Below, piece after piece: positions 55,085-64,000 of a stretch of 64,000 nt of DNA (within the stretch, counting starts at the first letter, position 1; each line of letters begins with the position of its first letter). The position numbers were made by a program, and so were the translations under genes. The notes beneath the pieces are model-generated. The model was not told the origin of the DNA. It saw only the letters and a list, made by a program, of their open reading frames with translations, and did no database searches. Location: contig OX578155.1 of the NCBI GenBank assembly GCA_951213105.1, positions 29,714,857 to 29,778,856 of the forward strand, given 5' to 3'. Source of the stretch: Amaurobius ferox. Lineage: Eukaryota; Arthropoda; Arachnida; Araneae; Amaurobiidae.

Positions 55085-56007
55085 TTACTTTCCTTATATA
55101 CGTAATGTATAATGAAAGTATCGTGACGGGGTCGAAAAATTTGAATTCGAGTTTTTGAGGGAGGAGCACGTTTCTAGCATCCCTGATCACGAATCAAACA
55201 TTTTTAAGATGGTGTGTCAGTGAGTCTGTGGAGACGATATCTCAAGGAATGGAGCGATTCGAATGAAATTTGGTACAAAAATCAGTCCATGAATACTGGA
55301 AGCCTATTGTTTTTAAACGCAATCAAATATTCAGATCATCCTAAATTTTCGAGTGAAATTTTGAAAAAATCATTAAAAAATCAAAACCTATAATAAAGTT
55401 ACGCAAATACACATTTGCTATGTAATATTTCATTAGAAAACGATTGACATAAACTTTAGAACGCTAGCATGAGCCGTTCTCGAGATATTGCACATTTTTC
55501 AAATAAATTTATCAAAAAATCCCATAAACTAAAAAAAAAATATATATATTAACTGTTGAGAAACATGTTCACTTTTTATATGTAATATCATGCGATAAAT
55601 TGGTCGACATCATTCTCGTGGATCTAGCGCGTTCCATTCATGAGAAAAGATACTTTGAGTAATACTTTTGTATTTGAACGCCAATAGCCATTTATCTGCT
55701 ATAAGAATATAGCTTATTTCTCCGTCCATAACGCTTGGCGAGATTTTGGCGACGAATCTGTCGGAATATCGCCAACTTGGCGACTTTTGAAATGTTGTCA
55801 AATTAACGAAAATCTCGCCAAATGGATAAAAATGACGGTAAATCAATGAAAATGACCTGACTGAAATGAAAATGACTAATTGTCGAAAATTCAATATCTT
55901 GGAAAGAATATAAGTGACTACTATAAGAAAAACCTATTTTTTTTTACAGTAAAAGTAGTAAATTCATTGCATTATATAAGGAAAGTCATGTGTTGCCCAC
56001 ATCAGAT
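55085..56007 (+). mobile_element. HLE-A element, full length, microsatellite lost
   Basis: It begins TTACTTTCCTTATATACGTA and ends CCCACATCAGATTTTT near 56007. The usual TG run is reduced to GATGGTGTGTCAGTG. Confidence 0.8.
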
Positions 56008-56153
56008 TTTTATGATGCATGTTCATGTCAAATTTTGTCCTATACTGTCATGGCAAGGAAATATAAAATTTCGAATACATTTCGAAGTTTTCGCTCGAAT
56101 TTCGAAAAATTCTATCTAGTTCTAGATTTTTTTTAATAACAAAGCCGGATATA

Positions 56154-56375
56154 AAGTTTCGCCAACTTGGCAACTTTTTAAAATGTTGCCAAAATAACGA
56201 AAATCTCGCCAAATGGATAAAAATGACGCTAAAGTAATGAAAATGACGACTAATTGACGTAAATTCAATATCTTAGACATAATATAGGTATCTACTATAA
56301 GAATAACCAATTTTTTTGCTGTAAAAGTAGGAAATTCATTGCATAAGGAAAGTTATGTGTTGCTCACATCAGATT
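56154..56375 (+). mobile_element. HLE-A 3' fragment
   Basis: Only the last 220 bp are present, from TTTCGCCAACTTGGCAACTT to the subterminal GGAAAGTTATGTG and stem-loop GCTCACATCAGATTTT. Confidence 0.8.
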
Positions 56376-57244
56376 TTTTTTAAATGCATTTGCATGAAGT
56401 TTCACTACAAAGAAAAATTTTGATTTTGAGATGTTATTGTAGGTTTTTTTTTTGTCTTTTAAAGTTTTATTTAAAGAATAATTCAGAGTTAAGCATATTC
56501 TGTTTTTCTCATATTTTAATGTATTTGTATTCCATTTACTCTAAATATAACTCTGAATAATCATAAATTGTAGCTAAATTTTAAGAAAAGTAATTAGGGA
56601 CAATTTTTTAGGTTTTCTTTATGGTTTTAGGTCTCATATTTTAATGTATTCATATTCCATTTACTCTTTAAAGATCACTTGGTGAACAATCATAAATTGT
56701 ATCCAAGTTTAAAGAAAAGTAATTTGGGACATTTGTTTATGTTTTATTGACAACCTTCTGTTTTGGAGAAATTTGTTTCTGACGGAGTTCAGTGACATCC
56801 AATTAGACCAAATTCACCTGGAAGCATTATCGAGTAGCAAGTTGTCTTACTTGACTTGTTATCGTCTGTCAGACGATTTATTGAAATTGTTTACTACTAA
56901 TTGTCCTACGAAAGTATAAGTCTAAAAAAAAAATATTTTGAGGAAAATTAGTAATCAAATTTTTTTATTCATTTACACGTTTTGGTATACTAGAAGACGG
57001 ATCAACAGTTTAGTATTGTGTCTGTGCAAATACACATTTAGGAGCGCAAAGTAACTTTTTTTCTGAACATGATAAAAGATGCAAGAACAAATTATATATA
57101 TATAAAAAAACTCAAGTTCATTTTGGAAGTCAAAAGAAAATTCAGTAAATCTACAAGTCACATTTAGAAAGGTTTTAAGAAACATATATTAAATGGCAGA
57201 GCACCTGGGACTAGGGGAGAACCTTTTGTAAGTAAACCAAACTG
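56376..57244 (+). other. Intronic spacer with a diverged direct repeat
   Basis: No gene. CATATTTTAATGTATTTGTA then TTCCATTTACTC (about 56510) recurs as CATATTTTAATGTATTCATA then TTCCATTTACTC (about 56636), about 126 bp apart, an old tandem duplication. Confidence 0.5.
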
Positions 57245-57252
57245 GGTAAAAG

Positions 57253-59718
57253 CGGGGCCGGCGGGATTTCTTCTTGTTATCGGGCCTAGATGCAGGATTC
57301 GTGACGTCACAACTTACATCCCATCCACGGCGTTTACACTTTGTTCCAGTTCTTAATCAGCGTCGATTATGGAGTCGATATTTTAGAGTGATAGAAGTTG
57401 GTTGAAGTAAAAATGATTTAATTGAATAAATATAACGAAAACAAATTATATTTATATATAAAGAAGGAATATAAATAAGATTGTAAAGTAAAAAAATACT
57501 GAATATTTCCGTAGTTACGAGTTTTTTTTTTCTTTTCTTCTAAAAGATTCAATGCCAGGTTTTAACCTTTTGAATTTTATTTTTCCATAAAATTCATTTA
57601 TTTGAGAAATCTGGCTTTTGTTCTTAAATAACCTAATGCACAAAAACACATTATGACCTCTTATATATATATAATAATGCTTTTGGGCAGAGTTAATTAA
57701 ATTTCTAATTACATAGTTCTCCTAAAACATTTTTGTAATAAGGTCTTTCAAAAGTTTTAACTATCAGATTTACATAACATATATCCTAATATACATACAT
57801 ACTTAATAATAATATTTAATAATTAATATACTATTAATAATTATTTAATACTATTAATTAATATAATATTAATACTTATTTAATAGTAATATACATACAT
57901 ACTTAATAATACATACATACTTAATAATATATATATACTTAATAATACTATGCATACTTAATAATAATATGGATACATAATAATAATATGCAAACATACT
58001 TAATAATAATATACATACATAATAATACAGACATTAGATTTATATTTTAAGCGTCAATAGGTGATCACGCGCATTATGAATGACTATTTCGGAAGTTACA
58101 TTTGTAATTGACAGCAGGGTTGTGATATAAACATATTTATTTTTTGTTATTGTGCACTTTCAGATTAAATTGAAATCCCTGTTTTGGTAAAATGAAATGT
58201 AGAGATTGGAGTGAATGACAGGAAAAGACAGTAGTCTCAAATAGTAATAATTTAAAAGAAACTAAAAAATCGCTTTCGGGTGATACGCTTTTTTACAACA
58301 GAAATAATTTAATAAATTTGAATAAATCGGTTAAATATCAAATATAATACTGTATTACAATGACAAACTATTTTACCAAACTTATTTTAATAGCTTAAAT
58401 CTTACCTGTTTTTTCTTTCAACGAAAATAATTGTAGACGTTACTTATTGACAGACGATTTTCACCTGTGATGTGAAGTTTTGAAAATTCTACTTTTAACA
58501 CTTTAAGAGTGTTGTCATCTGCATTTTAATGAAACAATAATAAGCTAAATAATCCACGAAAAGTTTTCGGAACCAATATGAATTTGAGTTTTTCCAAAAA
58601 AAAATTATGAAATTCAGATATTTTTTTTTTTTTTTTTTGTAATTACAAAAATGCATGTAAAAAAAAAAAAAAAAAAAAAATTGTGTATTTCACATTTTTA
58701 TATTTAATACACATGTGCATAAAATAAATAAAACCATTGGTTTCCAGTCTCTTTGGAGGATTGAAAGAATAAAGTTACATCATTCATTAATTGATAGTAC
58801 TGTAGTAAATTCTCAATTTTAATCTTGCCTTTTGCTATGACAATATGACAATTGCCCATAGACCATTTACAAATAGTAGATCAATGATTCCTTTTTGACT
58901 CACTAATAAAAAATCAAAACACGTACACAAAAAGAACAAGATAATGTAAAAATTTTATTTACATGAAATTTTCTGCACATTTACTTTTTTAAATTCTTAC
59001 ACCAAAAAATTTGAGGGTGTATAATCCATGAATTTTTTTTTTTTTTTTTTGGGGGGGGGGGGTGTACCAAAAATTTTAGGGGGGTGCAACAACAATCCGC
59101 AAAAATGTCTAACTCTACACTTTACATATATAAATCGAACAATTGTTTATATTGACACCAACAAACCTTACTAAGAAAATTTTCATTATGCTAATGCATA
59201 AATAAAAAAACATGTATTTGCATTCTACTTATTCCATTTATTTATACCCAATTTCCATCAGCTTCTTACGTAGCAAAAATACTCGTTCAACGGACGAATT
59301 TGATGTTGGATTTGAAAAAAATTACGCTACCTGAAATCTTGACATCCATGAATCTAGTTCTAGATCACTTCTAATCATGTTCTAGATTTTAAAAATACAC
59401 TTAAAATAAAACCCCTTTCGGTGAAACGTTCGTTAGACCTATACTGCATGTGCATCACTTTAAGTATCTTGAAAAAAAGTGGACAGATTGATTACATTTT
59501 CCCTTAAATATTAGAAATTAACAACACCACGCATTATTATTATTACCTAGATAATAAAAATATTAACGATATAGCTTACCTTATTAGGATACACCTGTAT
59601 CTTCGTCAATATTTACACGATCATACTTTCAAACACATGCTGTAAGTTGCAAATTGTGGGATGTACTTTATGACGTCACGAGCTGAACTAATGAGCTGAA
59701 CTAATCCCGCCGGCCCCG
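57253..59718. mobile_element. 2.5-kb element with CGGGGCCGGCGGGATT inverted termini, family unknown
   Basis: CGGGGCCGGCGGGATT at 57253 and its exact reverse complement ending at 59718 are flanked by GTAAAAG (57246-57252 and 59719-59725). If the terminal base is discounted, the duplication is 8 bp (GGTAAAAG). Inner similarity continues with GTGACGTCA and TACATCCCA. A 7-8 bp duplication suits hAT- or P-like elements, but the termini match no family I know. The interior is AT-rich and non-coding, with a 16-bp minisatellite, poly-T/poly-A runs (58619-58680) and a G run (59049-59062). Confidence 0.75.
57785..58025. repeat. ATACATACTTAATAAT minisatellite
   Basis: Irregular repeats of ATACATACTTAATAAT and TATTAATAATTATTTAAT fill the interval inside the 57253 element. 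Confidence 0.8.
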
Positions 59719-60640
59719 GTAAAAGTCAGTTTTAGAAATGGTAAAAAATGGTAATTATTATTTTATTTGCTTGGATGAATATTAGGAAGTGATAAAATAA
59801 GGAATTATAGAAGAAAAAAAATGTGCTTAACTGAAATAATGTAAGGTGGTCACAAATGACCGACTACTTAAGCAGCTCAGTCATCAGGGGATTTGGAATT
59901 TATTGATGATTAAATAAATATGTATATCTAGGTATTGTAAGACAATAAATAAACAAAACAAAGTACTTAAAAGCTGGTTATGTCTAATTTTGAACTTTAT
60001 GAGGATAATGATACAAATCACACGTTGCTGACATCTGAAAATGTAGAGAGAATACAACTTTTGTGGTGTCCTGAAAGCACCTGCAAAGAAGCTATGAACA
60101 TGCATAGGTTTATCTTTATCCACAAAATGTGGGGTCGATAACTATGCATTGCGGGTGAAGATAAACCTATGAAAATGCATAGATGTATCTTCACCCACAA
60201 AATGTGTAGCCGAAATGGTGGACTAATGTTCTAATGATGCAAATATGACATGCCAATTTGGCATGAAAAATTATATAAGAACAGCATAACTTAGAATTTT
60301 TTAGGCGAATTGGCGTCTTTGCTTCCTGAGGAATGGTAGAAAATTGAGTTTTTTTTTTTCGTGAAAAAGTGGAATCAATCACTGCCTAATGGACTCAAGG
60401 AAGTTATAAAAAATAATAATGTCCGTTGCGTATATTATGATCTTACTAAATTATTTTTATTGCTATGTTTCAATACATTTTGGATTTTATTTTGGTCTGA
60501 TCAGATTAAGAGGTCAATAGCTATGTAGGTAATGAGTAAGATATTTTATTTGCACTTTATGAACATTTAATACTTTATAAATTGGAATAAAGTACGCACA
60601 GCTCAAACTGCTGACAATGTAATAAAATTTAGGACGTTTA
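59719..60640 (+). other. Intronic spacer with local direct/inverted repeats
   Basis: No gene. ATGCATAGGTTTATCTTTAT near 60100 is followed by its inverted form (GAAGATAAACCTATG near 60158) and a direct form (ATGCATAGATGTATCTTCAC near 60175), each linked to CCACAAAATGTG. This is a small duplicated foldback at about 60098-60200. The short ORFs over it are not genes. Confidence 0.45.
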
Positions 60641-61572
60641 TTACTTTCCGTATATACATAATGTATAAAGAAAGTATTGTGACGGGGTCAAAAATTCGAA
60701 TTCGAGTTTTCGACGGGAGAGCACGTTTCAAGCATCCCTGATCACGAATCAAACATTTTCGAAGTGATGTATGTATGTGTGTGTGTGTGTGTGTGTGTGT
60801 CAGTGAGTCTGTGGAGACGATAACTGACGAACGAATGGACCGATTCGAACAAAATTTTGGTACAAAAATGATAGTCCTTAAACACTGGAAGCCTATTGTT
60901 TTTATACGCAATCGAATGTTCAGAACCCCCCATAAATTTTCGAGTGAAATTTTGAAAAAATCGTCAAAAAATCAAAACCGCTTATAAAGTTACGCAAATA
61001 GACATTTCTTATGTGATTTTTCATTAGAAAACGATTGGCATAAATTTTAGAACTCTAACATGAACCGTTCTCGAGATATTGCACATTTTTCAAAAAAATT
61101 ATCAAAAAGTCATATAAAATAAAAAAAAATATTTCCTATTAAGGAACTTGTTCACTTTTCATATGTAATACCATGCGATCAATTGGGTGACATCATTCTC
61201 GTGGATCTAGATCGTTCCATTCACGAGAGAAAATACTTTGAGTGCTACTTTTGTATTTGAACACCAATAGTCATTTATCTGCTGTAAGAATAACTTATTT
61301 CTCCTTCCATAACACTTGGCGAGATTTTGGCGATGAATTTGACGGAATGTCGCCAATTTGGCGACTTTTTAAAATGTTGCCAAATTAACGAAAATCTCGC
61401 CAAATGGATGAAATTGGCGCAAAATCAATGAAAATGACGACTAATTGGCGAAAATTCAATATCTTAGAAAGAATATTAGTATCTACTATAAGAAAAACCT
61501 ATTTTTTTTACTGTAAAAGTAGTAAATTCACTGCATTATATAAGGAAAGTCATGTGTTGCCCACATCAGATT
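60641..61572 (+). mobile_element. HLE-A element, full length
   Basis: It begins TTACTTTCCGTATATACATA, has a (TG)n run (60776-60800), and ends with ATGTG-TTGCC-CACAT and CAGATTTTTT near 61572. Confidence 0.8.
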
Positions 61573-62540
61573 TTTTTTATGTGCACTTGGGGCACTTACG
61601 TTCGTCGTTTTATTCATTGTATAAGTGCTTTTTATCTTTTGTCGGACGTTCACTTTCCTCTTTTGTATTTTACCTTTCATTTGAAGTGTCTTACCTCTTG
61701 TTCCTTCCTCCTTGTTTTCTTATCTTCTTGCCGTTGGCGAACTCCCTTTCCCAGTTTCAGTTACGTTTGCTGTTCTAGCACCAAATGCCGATCTAGCTCT
61801 TCACGAGTGACGGTTTTGCTTCTTGTGTGTCCTTACGAAGGCTGTTTCTTGCTTTCGAAACCGGTCGACACTATTAATTTTGTGTTATATGTTGCTTTTA
61901 ATGAAGTTTTTTTTAGTTTTACATTTGATATCAAGTATTTGTCTTTTATTTGTGTAATAATTTTTTCTTCAGCCTTAGATGATTATCTGCTGCATAGTAT
62001 CCCAATACTTTTTTGAGCAACTGTAAACTGAAACGCCTCCCAGTATTTAAGTCGACGCTAGAAAATAAACTCTTGTCTCTCCCAGACTCGATGGATATCG
62101 TCTGATAATGCATAACAGATGATAAAATATGTGGTGGCATCATTTTTATCTTTCCTATTTGCATTTTCATCCGGATATTATTTGGCAGTCTGCCATGACG
62201 TTTTCAAGGCTCCGGCGACAAAGTGCTTGTAAATTGTTGTAAATGTCTGCAATTAAGGATAGACCCCACCACTTACGTTAATCGCCACTTGCAACAGCAC
62301 TTAGAGATATCCTATTTAATGGTTCATCCAAGTGTCCATTTATATTGTCCTTGGTGGTAATGGCCACAGAATAAGGTCATTGTGCTGCTGCATTCATTTA
62401 TAACTCAATTTCAGTCCGATCCAAGTATAAAGTTCTTTGTTGCAATAGAAGGTATTCTCTACCCATGGTTTGTGGACCCCTGCTGAAATAAAATGACTGT
62501 TCTGTTCTTTTGCACAAGAAAGGTTACCATAGAATACAAC
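61573..62540 (+). other. T-rich spacer, no supported gene
   Basis: Overlapping ORFs (61404-61778, 61552-62016) begin inside HLE-A and are rich in Ser, Phe, Leu and Cys, as expected from T-rich DNA. CGAAGGCTG...TTTCGAAACCGGTCGA near 61836-61866 recalls sequences in some Penelope-like or LINE 3' regions, but I cannot assign it. Confidence 0.35.
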
Positions 62541-62544
62541 TTAA

Positions 62545-63319
62545 GGGTGAGCGTCAGTAAATTTTCTGCCCTATCCGCGCTTTGTTAACTTTCGCGGCAC
62601 ACATATTTCGCCGAAATTCTGATCAAACAGTTGCGAAATATTTTCTTATAGATAAAATGCTATGCTTAGATTATATTAAAACTAAATTTAATACCCAATA
62701 AAACATAGAATATATGTTTTATTTTAATTTAAAATATTTTTGGTGCTGCCATCTGTTGTTGTAATTTAATTCATACCGATTATTTTTATTTTTTAATGAA
62801 CATTTTTAAATATCTATTCCTTCTAATACAGTGTTAAATACAACAACATATTATATATAATAATGCCACAATCACGGAAAGGTAATTTATCATTCTATAA
62901 ATTTGATAAGGGATCTGAATGTACATCACTGAGGACTGCAGTTTTGTCTTCAAGTTCCTTTGTCTTCAAGTCCAAGTTCAATTACGTTTAAGTGATTATG
63001 GCATTATATATGATCTGTTGTTGTATTTAATAGCGTATTAGAAGGAATAGACATTTAAAAATATTCATTAAAAAATAAAAATAGTCGGTATGAATTAAAT
63101 TACGACAACAGATGGCAGCACCAATAATATTTTAAATTAAAATAAAACATATAATCTATGTTTTATTGGGTATTAAATTTAGTTTTAATATAATCTAAGC
63201 ATTGCATTTTATCTATAAGAAAATATTTCGCAACTGTTTGAGCAGAATTTCGGCGAAATATGTGTGCCGCGAAAGTTAACAAAGCGCGGATAGGGCAGAA
63301 AATTTACTGACGATCACCC
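62545..63319. mobile_element. Long palindromic element with TTAA flanks, copy 2
   Basis: This is nearly identical to 24662-25386, flanked by TTAA at 62541-62544 and 63320-63323. Here both arms are complete: the right arm keeps the GCAACTGTTTGAGCAGAATT section missing from copy 1. The arms of about 340 bp could form a very long hairpin around a loop of about 110 bp (CACGGAAAGGTAATTTATC to AATTACGTTTAAG). It is non-coding. Confidence 0.85.
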
Positions 63320-63323
63320 TTAA

Positions 63324-64000
63324 ATTATGTGGTAGCCATTAGCCAGCTGGATAATAACTTAAATTCGGCTAGTAAATTTTGTGCACTACTGAATTCTGCT
63401 ACTGATCCTTATTGACATCAAAGTGGAGACAAAATCTTAGAACATAGACATTTGAAATAAATCTTAACTAAAAAAAAGGGGGGGGGGCGGTGGTTACGTC
63501 CTTAACGTGGAAAACGTCATATCAAATTTGTGTATATGAAACAACGGTTTACAAAAATTTCATTTATTTCTACAAACTGCCAACAGTCGTCTATGATAGA
63601 AAAAATAAGTTACAAAGCATACAAATTGTTTATGAAGTACCAGAATTATAAAAGTAAAAGATCGGCATGGGCCCCATACAAGGTGCTTGCCCACAAAGAC
63701 ATTATTCTATGTCGAAAAAAAAAAAGGTAAATATTTTGTAATTTATTCATGTTTAATATATATTTGTTGTTCTAATCGGCTATTTTGTGTGAAATTGGTG
63801 AATATAACATTTGAAAAAGCTAGCCTGGTGTAAGTGCATTAAGATATTTACTTGTAAATTATAAAAGTATTAAATTTTTCCCTCAAACAAAATTTCTAGA
63901 TCAAGAAGTAAGCGTTTTAAGTACCGCGATATACTTGTAACGGACATATTTTGGCGAAAATTAATAGAATAGGTGAAAGGTAGAGCTCCTCTACTACTCC
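63324..64000 (+). other. Intronic spacer to window end
   Basis: No supported gene. A G run lies at about 63478-63487. The 66-codon ORF at 63530-63730 is Lys/Tyr-rich, with no domain or splice signal that I trust. Confidence 0.4.

Noticed and set aside
61830..61870. Hammerhead-ribozyme or Penelope-like end
   Set aside because: GAAACCGGTC is suggestive, but no CTGATGA core or flanking element could be found.
61552..62016. 154-codon ORF rich in Ser, Phe, Leu and Cys
   Set aside because: It starts inside an HLE-A terminal stem-loop and its composition is what T-rich DNA gives by chance.

Overview
The window is eukaryotic, strongly AT-rich nuclear DNA built mostly from transposable elements. No operon, Shine-Dalgarno or dense-ORF structure is visible. 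The only convincing host coding sequence is one first coding exon (31546-32037, + strand). It encodes the N-terminal class I PDZ domain of an NHERF/EBP50-type scaffold protein and ends at a GTAAGT donor, so everything from 32038 to the window end reads as first intron, unless other genes lie inside it that I cannot recognise. The arthropod-like mix of repeats (mariner, Tc1, Tc3-like, a Jockey-type LINE, hAT, Helitrons, 5S- and tRNA-derived SINEs) suggests an arthropod, plausibly an arachnid. That placement is inference, not something the sequence proves.

The dominant sequence is a set of short non-coding elements that I call HLE-A, HLE-B and HLE-C. HLE-A (about 0.9 kb, roughly a dozen copies or pieces) and HLE-B (about 0.4-1.1 kb, about eight) have different interiors but share one architecture. 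Each has a palindromic 5' end containing a subterminal inverted repeat, a CA/TG or GACA microsatellite about 100-150 bp inside, a matching 3' subterminal repeat, and a short 3'-terminal stem-loop. HLE-C (two copies) has the same plan with unrelated sequence. This is the layout described for Helentron-associated (DINE-1-like) rolling-circle elements. Two independent head-to-tail HLE-B junctions with the same joint support rolling-circle behaviour. A separate canonical Helitron (5' TC, 3' CTAG, inserted between A and T) lies at 28478-29298, with a second copy at 32960-34225.

Layout. 1-2202: two HLE-A copies in opposite orientation. 2.4-7.3 kb: SINE fragment, GC-rich scraps, a LINE ORF1 pseudogene and a hAT (DUF4371-type) transposase fragment. 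8.2-9.1 kb: an internally deleted mariner. 9.5-13.6 kb: HLE-B, tRNA-like SINE copies and HLE-A. 13.6-20.3 kb: AT-rich DNA with diverged tandem repeats and a CT-rich hairpin repeat island. 20.4-21.9 kb: a Tc1 element with a dead transposase. 22.1-23.4 kb: HLE-A pieces joined as an inverted pair. 24.7-25.4 kb: a long palindromic element flanked by TTAA. 25.6-27.0 kb: a Tc3-like element. 28.5-29.3 kb: Helitron. 30.6-31.0 kb: a complete 5S-rRNA-derived SINE with target-site duplications, about 540 bp upstream of the PDZ start codon. From 32 kb to the end: intron packed with nested hAT, Helitron, HLE, mariner and palindromic elements, plus a 2.5 kb element with 16-bp inverted termini (57253-59718) and a second copy of the TTAA palindrome (62545-63319).

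No new multigene system is visible. The most notable signals are the shared architecture of the HLE families and their tandem junctions; three insertions of only about 50-60 bp with target-site duplications that carry the tail of the 5S SINE; the two palindromic TTAA elements; and a perfect 20-bp hairpin at 54840-54890.
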